A stretch of DNA of 64,000 nucleotides. Source: Myxococcales bacterium (lineage in GTDB: Bacteria > Myxococcota_A > Polyangia > Polyangiales > Polyangiaceae). Positions 8,840-17,623 of this stretch are shown in pieces (positions within the stretch are counted from its first letter, which is position 1; each line of letters opens with the position of its first letter). The notes under the pieces were generated by a model, which worked only from the letters and a program-made list of their open reading frames with translations, ran no database searches and was not told where the DNA came from. The stretch is taken from assembly GCA_016712525.1 (NCBI GenBank), contig JADJQX010000006.1:806001-870000 (forward strand). Reading direction: 5' to 3'. Position numbers and translations under genes: made by a program.

Positions 8840-9439
8840 ATGACCTATTCGGTTCCGAAGATTTCGTTCTCTCGAAATGGTCGCGACGTCGTCCGGCGAG
8901 GTGTCGCGTTTGCGGCATTTCTGGGCGCGCTCGTGACGGTACGCGCCTCGTTTGCCGATCACTATCACGTGCCTTCGGGGTCGATGGAACCCGCGGTCGA
9001 GGTCTCCGATCACGTGGTGGTCGCGAAGGCGGCGTACGGCCTGCGCGTGCCGTTCACGAGCCACTACGTGACCGGCGCCCCCGCGCCGCGTCGGGGGGAC
9101 GTCGTGGTGCTCTCGTCGCCGGAGGACGGCGCCGTGTTGCTGAAGCGCGTGGTCGCCGTGGGCGGAGACCTCGTGGCCGTGAGGGGAGGTCGCGTAGAGC
9201 TCTCCGCGGGTTCGAGCGCAGGGGAGTCGGCGCGCGAAGGGCGAGACTTCGTCGCGAACGTCGACCTCGGGCCCGGCCCCGACTTGCCGACGACGCGCGT
9301 GCCGGAGGGCTTCGTCCTCGTGCTCGGGGACAATCGAGGGAACAGCCGCGACGGTCGAACCTTCGGCTTCGTGTCGGCCGACGCGCTGCTCGGCCGGGCG
9401 GTGCTCGTCGTCGGCCGTAGCGGGGCGCGCAAGCTGTAG
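8840..9439 (+). CDS. lepB: signal peptidase I
   Basis: A 199-residue type I signal peptidase (S26A). A single N-terminal membrane segment (about residues 20-36) is followed by box B with the catalytic serine S48 in PSGSMEP, and box D with the general-base lysine K102 in LKRVVAVGGD. Box E is present as VLGDNRGNSRDGR. It cleaves Sec and Tat signal peptides on the outer face of the inner membrane; this window encodes many substrates. The length is at the short end of the family, lacking the large E. coli beta-insert. The gene stands alone, divergent from a regulator and convergent with hutF. Confidence 0.93.
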   Translation: MTYSVPKISFSRNGRDVVRRGVAFAAFLGALVTVRASFADHYHVPSGSMEPAVEVSDHVVVAKAAYGLRVPFTSHYVTGAPAPRRGDVVVLSSPEDGAVLLKRVVAVGGDLVAVRGGRVELSAGSSAGESAREGRDFVANVDLGPGPDLPTTRVPEGFVLVLGDNRGNSRDGRTFGFVSADALLGRAVLVVGRSGARKL

Positions 9440-9460
9440 CTGTACGTAACTATTCGCGAT

Positions 9461-10609
9461 TCAGGTCGAAGGTGCGAAGCCCGTGACGAGCCCGGGGTGA
9501 CCTCCGAAGACGATGCCGTCGAGCAGCACGTCGTCGTCGACGAGGGCCAGGGTCGGGTGCGACGGGTCGATGACGATGCGTGAGCCGGGGCCGTCGAAGC
9601 CCGACGCCAGCGCGCCGTTCCAGGCCGCCTCGTACCAGAGCTGCTCGGCGGGGGTCTTCCCCTCCGGGACGAACGTCACGCGTGCGCGCGTGCGGAGCCG
9701 CTCGTGTGTCTCGAGGGAGCGGAGGTCGTCGAACGGGTCGGTCACGACGTGGCTGTCGATCCCGGTGCAGAGGCGCACGCCGGCGTCGCGCATGGCGCCG
9801 AGGTTCGGCAGGCCGTCTCCCAGGTCGCGCTCCGTGGTGGCGCACACACACGCGAACGCCCGAGCCTCGCCGAGGAGCCTCGCCTCGTGCGGCTCGAGCT
9901 GGGTCGCGTGCACGGCGACGAAGCGGCTCGACAAGACGCCGAGGTCGGCGAGCAGCTCGGCGGGGCGCTTGCCGGTCTCGGCGACGCACTCTTCGACCTC
10001 GCGGGCCTGCTCCGAGACGTGCATGTGGAGGGGGAGGCCGTGGAGCTCCGCGTAGCGCGCGAGCGGCACGAGGAGGTCGGGAGGCACGGCGCGCACCGAG
10101 TGCGGAGCGAGGCCCACACGAACCCGAGGGTTATGCTTGTAGAGTGCACGTAGTCGCTCCACGTCCGAGAGGACCTGGTCGACGTCGGTGTCGCAGAACC
10201 TACGCTGACCCGGCTCGGGGGGGCGCCCGGGGCCGCCGCGGAAATACGCCGTCCGCAGCAGGGAAATGCGGAGGCCTGCCGCGAGGGCCGCGTCGACGAC
10301 GCGCTCGGCGAGCTCCGTGCGGTTCGCGTAGGGTGTGCCATCGGGTGCATGATGCACGTAGTGGAACTCCCCGACCGTGTCGACGCCGGCCCGGGCGAGC
10401 TCGTCGAACGCGACCTTGGAGACCGCGTAGATCGTGTCCGGGTCGAGCGCCGAGGCGGCGCGGTACATTTGGCCGCGCCACGTCCAGAAGTCGTCCGAGG
10501 TGCTCGCGTGGCGGCGTTGCGCCTTTCCGCGCATGCCCCGTTGGAACGCGTGCGAGTGCGCCGTGGTGAGGGCAGGGAGGAGGAGGCCTTGCGGGCTACG
10601 TTCGAGCAC
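9461..10609 (-). CDS. hutF: formimidoylglutamate deiminase, N-terminally short
   Basis: A 382-residue amidohydrolase matching HutF, which deiminates N-formimino-L-glutamate in histidine degradation. The metal motif AHSHAFQRGMRG and the following DFWTWRGQMY are diagnostic, and conserved GEFHYVHH, LAPHSVRAVP, LHMHVSEQ and TGIDSHVV follow in order. The start is a GTG at 10609, with an in-frame TAG only three codons upstream, so the protein begins about 15 residues before the HxH motif. Typical HutF proteins carry a further ~60 residues forming part of the beta-sandwich. Either this lineage lost that domain or the gene is 5'-damaged. No other hut gene is nearby. Confidence 0.82.
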   Translation of the reverse strand: MLERSPQGLLLPALTTAHSHAFQRGMRGKAQRRHASTSDDFWTWRGQMYRAASALDPDTIYAVSKVAFDELARAGVDTVGEFHYVHHAPDGTPYANRTELAERVVDAALAAGLRISLLRTAYFRGGPGRPPEPGQRRFCDTDVDQVLSDVERLRALYKHNPRVRVGLAPHSVRAVPPDLLVPLARYAELHGLPLHMHVSEQAREVEECVAETGKRPAELLADLGVLSSRFVAVHATQLEPHEARLLGEARAFACVCATTERDLGDGLPNLGAMRDAGVRLCTGIDSHVVTDPFDDLRSLETHERLRTRARVTFVPEGKTPAEQLWYEAAWNGALASGFDGPGSRIVIDPSHPTLALVDDDVLLDGIVFGGHPGLVTGFAPST

Positions 10610-10640
10610 GGGCGAGCCCTAGCAGCCCGGCAGGCGTGCT

Positions 10641-12599
10641 TCAACGTGGATGCGCCGCGCCCTCGGGCTTGTGGAGGGCTCGGACGGCGAGCTCGAGGGC
10701 GCCGAGGGCGAGGAGCACGAGCGCGAGCGCCCACGCGATCTCGACCTGCGTGCGCACGGACGCGCCCTTTTTCCCGTTCGCGGTCGTCTCGGTCGCGCGT
10801 GGAGAGGTGTCGAGCTCGCTCGCCGGGAAGGACGCGATCCGGACCTCGTCGCGCGCGCCCTTCACGGTGTAGCGGCCGACCAGCGGGGGAAAGACGCGGG
10901 TCCCGTCGGGGCCCTTCGAGAGCGGGAGGGGCTTTTCGTCGGGGCCGAGCACGGCGCGAACGTCCGTCGTGGGGACGAGCCACGCGGCCCCGACCTCCTT
11001 GCGGCGCGGCGTCGCGTGCCTCCGAGCGGCGTCGGCGAAGTCGTCCAAGAGGGCCAGAAATCCCGGGCGAAGCACGAGATCGGAGCCGTCGACCGAGAAG
11101 GGGAGGGTGACGATGCGAGCCTCTCCCGGGCCGACGTCTCGGCGAGCGACGAGCGGTGCCCCGTCGGTGAACGTGAGCAGTCGTTCGAAGGTCGATACGT
11201 CGGCTTCGGCGAGGCGTGTGCGTTTGTCCGCGAAGAGCTCCGTGAGGCTCTTCACGGGCTCCGCGAACGCTGCGTGTGCGGTCTTCGGGTCGGCGCCCGG
11301 CGACGTGTTCTTCTCCCACGTCGGCGGCCGCGTGAGCACGGGCTCGAGGGTGGCGCCGAGCGGGGCCTCGGCCGCGCGCGGACCCAAGGCGACCATGAGC
11401 ACCCCGCCGCCGGCCAAGAACTGAGCGATGGCGCGGCGCTGCTCGGGCGTGAAGCCGGGAGGGTCGTCGAGCACGATCCCGGCGAACGACGAGAGCTCTT
11501 CGGCGTGATCAGGGAGCTGGGGCAAAGGACGGATCGCGAGGTCCGTGTGGAGCGCGGAGAAGGCTTGTTCGACGACCGGCGCCCCTCCCGTCACGGTGGT
11601 CTCCGTCGTCGGATCGACGACCACGGCGATCGCGCTCGGGCCCGACTCGGTCAGCACCGGGGCCGCGTCGTTCGAGGGGACGGCGTCGGGCGTGGCGAGG
11701 CGAGCGACGAGCCCGTCGGGGGCGTTATCTGGGATTTTTACGACGATTTCGGCGTTCTGAGAGGCCACCCCGGGCGAGCTCGCGACAGCCTTCCCCGCGC
11801 TCGTCACCTCGATGGCGCGCCCGGCGAACCCCTCTCCCGGGCTGCACGCGACGCGCACGCGCACCGTGGTCGCGGTGCGGTCGGCGGTGAGCACGGCGCA
11901 GTCGGGGGTCTTCGCGGCGAGCTCGGGCATCGGCACCACGAGGGGCACACCGAGGCCTCGGCCGAGCGGCGCACCGCCCGCGTTTCCGTCGGCCAAATCG
12001 CTCAGCAAGACGACCTTCTTGTCGACGTGCGGCAGGTCCTTCAGGAGCCCCTCCGCCAACGTGAGCGCGCCCTCGAGATCGGTGGCGCGATCGCTCGGGG
12101 TGGCGTCCGCGAGGGCGGCCTTGGCCGCGCCGAGATCGGTCGTCGGGGCGAGCCACACCCGAGGAGGCGCCCCGGCGAGCACGATGGCGACCGCGTCGCC
12201 CTCACGAGCGCTCGAGAGGAGCTGCGTCGCGCCCGCGATGGCGCCCTCGAACCGTGCGCGCGGGCCGGCGCCGAGAGGTGCGCGCATGCTGGCCGAGTCG
12301 TCGAGCACGATCGTGAGCGCGACCGACGCCCCCCCTTCGCGGTCGAGCGTGAGCCTCGAACAACGGACGAGCGGGGAGGCCCCGAGCAGCGCCAAGACCA
12401 CGACCGTGGCGGCGCGGATCGCGAGCAGGCCTCGGTCCTCGATTTTTGAACGTTTTCGAGCCTTTGGAGGCATCGAAGGGACGAGCCTCGCCGCGGCGAA
12501 CGGGCGCACGTCGGCGGCCTTTCGGCGGAGACGGTGCGCGAGGATCGGCGCCACCACGAGGAGCGCGATTCCGAGCGCGAGCGCGGTGACGAAGCTCAC
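10641..12599 (-). CDS. BatA-type membrane protein with von Willebrand A domain
   Basis: A 652-residue membrane protein from a GTG start (MSFVTALALGIALLVV). It has the N-terminal BatA region with two membrane helices (about residues 3-22 and 60-77), a von Willebrand A domain with MIDAS motif DDSASM and later LLSDLADG, a glutamine-amidotransferase-like fold (GIVLDDPPGFTPEQRRAI...GGGVLMVALG), and a C-terminal helix (WALALVLLALGALELAV). Such proteins usually sit in MoxR-vWA operons (aerotolerance-type), but no MoxR ATPase or DUF58 gene is adjacent; those genes may lie elsewhere. It is cytoplasmic-membrane bound with the vWA domain probably outside. Exact role unknown. Confidence 0.82.
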   Translation of the reverse strand: MSFVTALALGIALLVVAPILAHRLRRKAADVRPFAAARLVPSMPPKARKRSKIEDRGLLAIRAATVVVLALLGASPLVRCSRLTLDREGGASVALTIVLDDSASMRAPLGAGPRARFEGAIAGATQLLSSAREGDAVAIVLAGAPPRVWLAPTTDLGAAKAALADATPSDRATDLEGALTLAEGLLKDLPHVDKKVVLLSDLADGNAGGAPLGRGLGVPLVVPMPELAAKTPDCAVLTADRTATTVRVRVACSPGEGFAGRAIEVTSAGKAVASSPGVASQNAEIVVKIPDNAPDGLVARLATPDAVPSNDAAPVLTESGPSAIAVVVDPTTETTVTGGAPVVEQAFSALHTDLAIRPLPQLPDHAEELSSFAGIVLDDPPGFTPEQRRAIAQFLAGGGVLMVALGPRAAEAPLGATLEPVLTRPPTWEKNTSPGADPKTAHAAFAEPVKSLTELFADKRTRLAEADVSTFERLLTFTDGAPLVARRDVGPGEARIVTLPFSVDGSDLVLRPGFLALLDDFADAARRHATPRRKEVGAAWLVPTTDVRAVLGPDEKPLPLSKGPDGTRVFPPLVGRYTVKGARDEVRIASFPASELDTSPRATETTANGKKGASVRTQVEIAWALALVLLALGALELAVRALHKPEGAAHPR

Positions 12600-12648
12600 C
12601 AGGCTCGCCTACCACGAACCCGACGAATCCCCCAGCGAGGCTCGGGGG

Positions 12649-13155
12649 TCATTTGCAGCGGCCCGAGACACAAAGGCCGGAGCAGCACTCGTCCGGGATT
12701 CGGCACAGTGCAAAAGGCCCTCCGCACGGCCCGGGGTCGGGCTTGCCGACACCCCCGAGACATACCCCGTTCGCGCACCCCCCCGAGCAGCACTCGGGGC
12801 CGGCACCGCACCCCGCGCCCGGGAGCTTGCACTGCCCGCCGTCCGTGCGAGGAGGGGGTGGGCTCGACGAGGGCGTCTGGCCTTGGCAGACGTCGCCTTG
12901 GCACACGCCGCTGCAGCAGTGGCTCCCTTGCGTGCAGCCGGCGAGGGCATCCTGGCAGGGTGGGGGATCGAGCTTCGCGTCTTGGCAGAAGCCTCCGCCT
13001 TGCCAGCGGCAGCTCCCGCTGCAGCAGTCGCCGTCGGACCGGCACGCGTAGCCGTTCTGGGTCTTCGTGCAGGGGCCCTCGTCGGTGCTCTGCGACGAGC
13101 ACCCGAGGACCACGGCGGTCACGACCGCGGAAGAAAAGAGCGCTCCTCTTCGCAT
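12649..13155 (-). CDS. cysteine-rich lipoprotein with four CCSGxC repeats
   Basis: A 168-residue lipoprotein: MRRGALFSSAVVTAVVLGC gives a clear signal and lipobox (VLGC). The mature part has four tandem modules each with a CCSG-x-C core (DCCSGSC, HCCSGVC, ECCSGGC, ECCSGLC), separated by Pro-rich linkers. The spacing (C-x5/6-C-x4-CCSG-x-C-x3/6-C) suggests small disulfide-knot folds resembling knottin or dickkopf-like modules. Such modules are common in myxobacterial surface proteins without known function; protein or glycan binding is a guess. It lies just downstream of the Bax-inhibitor gene on the same strand (3-base gap), so the two are probably co-transcribed. Confidence 0.75.
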   Translation of the reverse strand: MRRGALFSSAVVTAVVLGCSSQSTDEGPCTKTQNGYACRSDGDCCSGSCRWQGGGFCQDAKLDPPPCQDALAGCTQGSHCCSGVCQGDVCQGQTPSSSPPPPRTDGGQCKLPGAGCGAGPECCSGGCANGVCLGGVGKPDPGPCGGPFALCRIPDECCSGLCVSGRCK

Positions 13156-13158
13156 GGC

Positions 13159-14190
13159 TCAGCGCCGGGACATGAAGATGCGCAGCAAGAACACGAAGAG
13201 GTTCCGGAGCTGCACGATGAGGCCGAGCGCGTCTCCCACGGCGTCGTCCATGCGGCTGTTGCGGAAGATGTGGCTCGTCTGGAAGAGCAAGAACCCGATC
13301 GAGAGGAGCGCGCCGACGCTGGCCACCGCGAGCGAGAACGGCTCGCTGCCGAGGAAGATGGCCAAGATCGCCGCCGAGAAGACGACCCAGAAGCCCATGG
13401 CCAGGGTGGCCTTCAGGTAGGAGAAGTCCTTCTTGGTGACGAAGACGTAGCCGGTGAGCGCCGCGAAGATGCCGCCGACCATCACGAAGGTGTCGCGTAC
13501 GGGGTTCGCGGTGAGGGTCTCTCCGCGGCTCGCGAGGAGCTGCGCGACGAACGCCATGGGCGCGAGCTCGAGCCCCATGAGCGCCGAAACCCCGAAGAGC
13601 GCGATCACGTTGAGGACGCGCACGCGGCTCACCCAGCTCGCGACGAGCGTGGCGACGAAGAGGAGACCGAACGCGAGGAAGTGGAAATGGAGCAGGAAAG
13701 CGGCGGCGATCGGCACCTCGACCGAGCTACCGTCGTCGAGCGGGACCATCTCGGTCGGGCTCAGGTAGATGACGGCGGAGCCCGCGCCGATCGCCAGCGC
13801 GGCCGACGCGGCGAGCAGCCCGTAGACCTTGCGGAGGTACGCGACGCGCGCGGAGCCCAACGCCGGCGCCGCGCCGCCCGACGCCTGCGCGTGGAGCTGG
13901 TTCGCCGCGTTGTCGATCGAGCCTCCTGCGTGCGCGTGGGCCATTGCGGGCTGGGGGCCGCCGTAGGTCGCGAAGGCAGGCTGCGGACCGCCATACCCCG
14001 CCGGAGCCGGACCGCCGTAGCTCGGGGTCGGCCCCCCGTACGACGGGACGGCGCGAACATGGAGGCCCCCACCCGGGAGCGGGGAGACCTGGAGGGTCAT
14101 GCCCTGGGACGCGGCTTGACGCCGCAAGTCTTCCACGGCGTGTGCGTCGCTGCTCGGGTGCCCTGTGCGGATCGCTCTCTCCCAGCTCAT
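13159..14190 (-). CDS. Bax inhibitor-1 family membrane protein with Gly/Tyr/Pro-rich N-terminus
   Basis: A 343-residue protein. The C-terminal ~230 residues have seven hydrophobic helices and the BI-1/YbhL signatures (RKVYGLLAASAALAIGAG near the first helix; an FLLFQTSHIFRN segment near the end). BI-1 proteins are membrane Ca2+-leak or pH-sensitive channels. The first ~115 residues are unusual: after a short helix (WERAIRTGHPSSDAHAVEDL) come repeats of the type SYGGP / GYGGPQPA / TYGGPQPA. Such low-complexity GYGGP tails are disordered and could mediate clustering. A short Fur gene lies 43 bases upstream on the same strand. Confidence 0.85.
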   Translation of the reverse strand: MSWERAIRTGHPSSDAHAVEDLRRQAASQGMTLQVSPLPGGGLHVRAVPSYGGPTPSYGGPAPAGYGGPQPAFATYGGPQPAMAHAHAGGSIDNAANQLHAQASGGAAPALGSARVAYLRKVYGLLAASAALAIGAGSAVIYLSPTEMVPLDDGSSVEVPIAAAFLLHFHFLAFGLLFVATLVASWVSRVRVLNVIALFGVSALMGLELAPMAFVAQLLASRGETLTANPVRDTFVMVGGIFAALTGYVFVTKKDFSYLKATLAMGFWVVFSAAILAIFLGSEPFSLAVASVGALLSIGFLLFQTSHIFRNSRMDDAVGDALGLIVQLRNLFVFLLRIFMSRR

Positions 14191-14233
14191 GCCGGAGAGG
14201 CTATCGCCTCGTTGGGCCGAGCGGAAGCCCGCC

Positions 14234-14725
14234 TCAGGGGGACCGGCGAGGCCGACCGGCTTTGGCCTGGCACTCGGGGCACACCCCGTACATCTCGTGT
14301 TTGTGGCTCTTCAGGATGTAGCCGTATTTATTGGCGATTTCCTCCTGGAGGGCCTCGATGCGCTCTTCCTCGAACTCGAGGATTTTGTCGCACTCGACGC
14401 AGATGAGGTGGTCGTGGTGGGACTCTTCGTCGGCGAGCTCGTAGCGGGTGAGGCCGTCCCCGAAGCGGCGCTCCAGGGCCACGCCGCACTCGGCGAGGAG
14501 CTTCAGGGTGCGGTAGACCGTGGCGTAGCCGACCTTCGGGTCCCGCGCGCGCACCTGGGCGAGCAGCTCTTCGATGCTGACGTGGTTCGGGGCGCCGAAG
14601 AAGGTCTCGACGATGAGGCGACGCTGATCGGTCGACCTCAGGCCCTTCTTCACCATGTGCTGGTGGAGGAGCGCGCGAAAGTGCTCTAGATTCGGCGGAG
14701 CATGGTGGTGCGGCTTCGGTTTCAT
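14234..14725 (-). CDS. Fur-family metal-responsive regulator
   Basis: A 163-residue Fur-superfamily repressor. The winged helix includes RSTDQRRLIVETFF and the recognition helix region VGYATVYRTLKLLAECG. The dimerisation/metal domain has HHDHLICVECDKILEF and CPEC near the C-terminus, giving two CxxC pairs for structural zinc plus His/Asp sensory ligands. The N-terminus starts with a His-rich stretch (MKPKPHHHAPPN). It could be Fur, Zur or PerR; HHDHLIC with C-E-C and the later CPEC are shared by all, so I leave the specificity open. Its 5' end faces the divergent PAP2 gene, and the 127 bases between may hold its operator. Confidence 0.9.
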   Translation of the reverse strand: MKPKPHHHAPPNLEHFRALLHQHMVKKGLRSTDQRRLIVETFFGAPNHVSIEELLAQVRARDPKVGYATVYRTLKLLAECGVALERRFGDGLTRYELADEESHHDHLICVECDKILEFEEERIEALQEEIANKYGYILKSHKHEMYGVCPECQAKAGRPRRSP

Positions 14726-14851
14726 GACAAAGGCCTCTCCACGTGCTCGACCTTTCGCACACGCTGCCCAGACGTTCCGTCTGCGTCAAGCTGCAAAGCG
14801 CTCCGCCCCGGATTTGGGACCGACGGCCGCGCGGCTGCCCGTGCACTGGGG

Positions 14852-15655
14852 ATGGGGCTCGTCCTTCTCGGGGCGATCGGCAGCTCGACCGTGGCGCGCG
14901 CCGAGGAGCCGCGTCGCCTCGGGTACGATCTCCGCGTCGACATTCCGGTCACGGCGGTCGCCGCGGGCACCGCGATCGGGCTCTCGTTCGCGTCGGGCTC
15001 GCTCGCCGCGTCGTGCCGATGGTGCGCGTCGAACGGGCTCGACGACGCCGTCCGTGACGCCCTACGCCGAAACGATCCGTCGGCAGCGAGGGCCACGAGC
15101 GACATCCTCGCGGTGAGCTCGCCCTTCGTCGGGATCGGGCTCTTGTCGCTCGCGTCGCACGACGAAGGAGCGCTCGAGCACGCGCCCCTCGACGCCCTGC
15201 TCGTCGGCGAGGCCACCGCCATCGCCATGATGCTGAACGGCATCTCGAAGGTGACCTTCGCGCGTGAGCGGCCCTTCGTGCACGCGCTACCCGAAGGAGA
15301 GAAGGGCGCGACGCCGAGCCCATCGGACAACAACGTCTCGTTCTTCTCGGGCCACGCCGCCTTCACGTTCGCCATCGCGACGTCGGCCGGGACGATCGCC
15401 CAAATGCGGGGCTACCGCATGGCTCCGGCCATCTGGGGGGTGGGCCTGCCGCTCGCGCTCGCGACGAGCTACCTCCGCATCGCCGGCGACAAGCACTACT
15501 TCACGGACGTGCTGGGGGGCATGGTCGTGGGCTCGGCCGTCGGCGTGCTCGTGCCGCTCCTCTTCCACGGGCCCGTGTCGGAGCGCGTCGTCGTGGGCGG
15601 GGTCCCCGTCCAGGGGGGCCAGATGATCACGGTCTCCTTGCCGTCTCCCTTCTGA
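14852..15655 (+). CDS. PAP2-family phosphatase with signal peptide
   Basis: A 267-residue exported type-2 phosphatidic acid phosphatase. I place the start at ATG 14852, giving a signal peptide (MGLVLLGAIGSSTVARA-EEP); the frame is open further upstream but would overlap the Fur start. The three PAP2 motifs are present: KVTFARERP (KxxxxxxRP), SFFSGH, and SYLRIAGDKHYFTDV (SRxxxxxHxxxD, with L in place of the usual residue after S-Y). The hydrophobic helices around them place the active site at the outer face of the membrane. Likely substrates are lipid or undecaprenyl phosphates. Divergent from the Fur gene. Confidence 0.8.
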   Translation: MGLVLLGAIGSSTVARAEEPRRLGYDLRVDIPVTAVAAGTAIGLSFASGSLAASCRWCASNGLDDAVRDALRRNDPSAARATSDILAVSSPFVGIGLLSLASHDEGALEHAPLDALLVGEATAIAMMLNGISKVTFARERPFVHALPEGEKGATPSPSDNNVSFFSGHAAFTFAIATSAGTIAQMRGYRMAPAIWGVGLPLALATSYLRIAGDKHYFTDVLGGMVVGSAVGVLVPLLFHGPVSERVVVGGVPVQGGQMITVSLPSPF

Positions 15656-15911
15656 AAAGGGCCGAGCGCGCCTCGCGAATGAGGGAGAACGGGCCTCGCG
15701 CGAGCGAGCCATTCTTGGACCGCACCGAGACCTTGCATCCGAGCAGCGCAAGGTTGGGCCACTGGTCATCCCAGTGACCGGTGCGAGCCAAGATTGTCCC
15801 TCTCGGCAAGAGGGGGATGTGTACCCGTGTGGTCTTGCTGCGATTTTCGTAGCTTTCGTGCCGCCTCCTCGCGAAATCGCGTACCTTGAACCGAGGCGTG
15901 GAGGTCACTCG

Positions 15912-17519
15912 TTGAGCAACTCAGGCAAGTACCGACTCATCGCGGAGCTGGGCCAAGGGGGGATGGCCAACGTATTTCTAGCGGTCACACAAGGGGCGTC
16001 CGGCCTCGACTTCAGCAAGCTCGTCGTGCTCAAAAAGCTGCGCGAGCATCTGGCGACCGACCCCGACTTCGTCTCCATGTTCATGGACGAGGCCCGCCTC
16101 GCGGCGCGCCTGAACCACCCGAACGTCGTCCAGACGTACGAGGTCGACCGAAGCGACGACGAGCTCTACCTGGCGATGGAGTACCTCGACGGGCAGCCGC
16201 TTCATCGCGTGCTCCACCGCGCCCGCGACAAGTTCACGCTGCCGATGCACCTCCTCGTCTTGACCGACGTGCTCGCGGGGATTCACCACGCCCACGAGCT
16301 GCTCGACTACGACGGGAGCCCGCTCAACGTCGTGCATCGCGATGTCACGCCGCACAACATTTTCGTGACGTACGACGGGCAGGTGAAGGTCGTCGACTTC
16401 GGGATCGCGAAGGCCGAAGGCCGGGGGTCGGAGACCAAACACGGCGTCATCAAGGGCAAGGTCGCCTACATGTCGCCCGAGCAGGCGCGGGGCGAGGTCG
16501 TGGATCGCCGCGCGGACGTGTTCGCCGTCGGGGTGATGCTCTACGAGGCGTGTGTCGGCGAGCGCATGTGGAAGGGCCTGACCGACTCGGAGATCGTTCG
16601 GTCGATCTACCGCAGCAAACACCCCGTCTCCCCTCGGGCCAAGAACCCGGCCGTGGCCCCCGAGCTCGACGCGATCGTTCAGAAGGCACTCGCAGGCCTC
16701 CCCGACGCGCGCTACGCGTCCGCGGCGGCGCTCCAGGCCGACCTCGAGGCGTACATCGACGACCACCTCCAGCGACCGAGCCATCGTCAGCTCGGGAAGT
16801 TCGTGAGCGAGCTCTTCGAGGACCGCCGCGCGCTCAGTCGTCAAGTCATCGAATCCCAGTTGGCCGACCTCAAGGCGGCGAAGAGCGGCACCAAGGTGGT
16901 CGCCATCCCCGACGAGAACCTCCCGACGACGATCCCGGTGCCGTCGACGTCGTCCGCTGCTGCGTCGTCCACCGCGCCCGTCGTCGCTTCGTCCACCGCG
17001 CCGTCCGACGCGCGGGCGTCGACTCCGAAGGGGCCGGCCCCGGTCGAGTTCGAGATCTCCGGGGCGGATCTCCTCGGGAAGAAGTCTGCGCCCGAGGAGC
17101 CTCGGAGCGGCGCCCCGACAAGGCCTCGGAGCTCGCGCGCGGTGGGGTATGCGGCCGTCGCGGCGGGAGCTCTCGCCGTCATCGGCGCCGCGGCCTTCGC
17201 GGCGACGCGCGAGGCTCCGAAGGCTGCCGCGCCGCCCGAGTTGCCCTCTTCGGCGCCGTCGATCACGGCCTCTCCGCCTGCCGAGGTGACCGTGACCATT
17301 CGAGCCACGCCGAACGAGACACAGTTCACCATCGACGACGGGCCCGTGCTCGAGAACCCCTACTCGGCAAAGCTGCCCAAGGATGGGAAGGACCACAAGG
17401 TGAAGGCCCTCGCCCGGGGCTACGAGACGAAGAGCCAAGTTGCACGTTTCGACGGGGACGTGTCGATCCGGTTCGCCCTCGGGCGGGTCGAGGACGCGGG
17501 GAAAAAAGGGGGCCACTGA
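15912..17519 (+). CDS. Ser/Thr protein kinase with transmembrane helix and PEGA-like domain
   Basis: A 535-residue kinase. The start is TTG 15912, with GGAGG ten bases upstream; a longer in-frame reading lacks any ribosome site. Kinase features: glycine loop GQGGMAN (14-20), lysine 41 in VVLKKL, catalytic HRDVTPHN (142-149, T where most kinases have K), DFG 162-164, YMSPEQ ~187-191. A Ser/Ala-rich juxtamembrane linker (340-410) leads to one helix (about 411-431) and an extracytoplasmic PEGA-like domain (458-525). The upstream 257 bases hold a CCCTCT/AGAGGG hairpin (15798-15814). The FHA-DAHP synthase gene follows after 104 bases, a strong candidate substrate. Confidence 0.92.
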   Translation: MSNSGKYRLIAELGQGGMANVFLAVTQGASGLDFSKLVVLKKLREHLATDPDFVSMFMDEARLAARLNHPNVVQTYEVDRSDDELYLAMEYLDGQPLHRVLHRARDKFTLPMHLLVLTDVLAGIHHAHELLDYDGSPLNVVHRDVTPHNIFVTYDGQVKVVDFGIAKAEGRGSETKHGVIKGKVAYMSPEQARGEVVDRRADVFAVGVMLYEACVGERMWKGLTDSEIVRSIYRSKHPVSPRAKNPAVAPELDAIVQKALAGLPDARYASAAALQADLEAYIDDHLQRPSHRQLGKFVSELFEDRRALSRQVIESQLADLKAAKSGTKVVAIPDENLPTTIPVPSTSSAAASSTAPVVASSTAPSDARASTPKGPAPVEFEISGADLLGKKSAPEEPRSGAPTRPRSSRAVGYAAVAAGALAVIGAAAFAATREAPKAAAPPELPSSAPSITASPPAEVTVTIRATPNETQFTIDDGPVLENPYSAKLPKDGKDHKVKALARGYETKSQVARFDGDVSIRFALGRVEDAGKKGGH

Positions 17520-17539
17520 GGCTGTGGGTCGTTTTTCCG

Positions 17540-17557
17540 GCGCGTCGCCCGACGCGC
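17540..17557. other. 18-base perfect palindrome in kinase/DAHP-synthase spacer
   Basis: GCGCGTCGCCCGACGCGC lies 20 bases after the kinase stop codon and 66 bases before the FHA-DAHP synthase start. It could form an eight-base stem in the transcript or be a two-fold protein site. No T-run follows, so it would not be a simple terminator; partial attenuation between the genes is possible but unproven. Confidence 0.3.
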
Positions 17558-17623
17558 GCCGAGCTCGCGGGGCCCCACCGGGGGGAGGGCCCATCCAAAC
17601 CGACGTGAAGGGGCCGAAGTACC

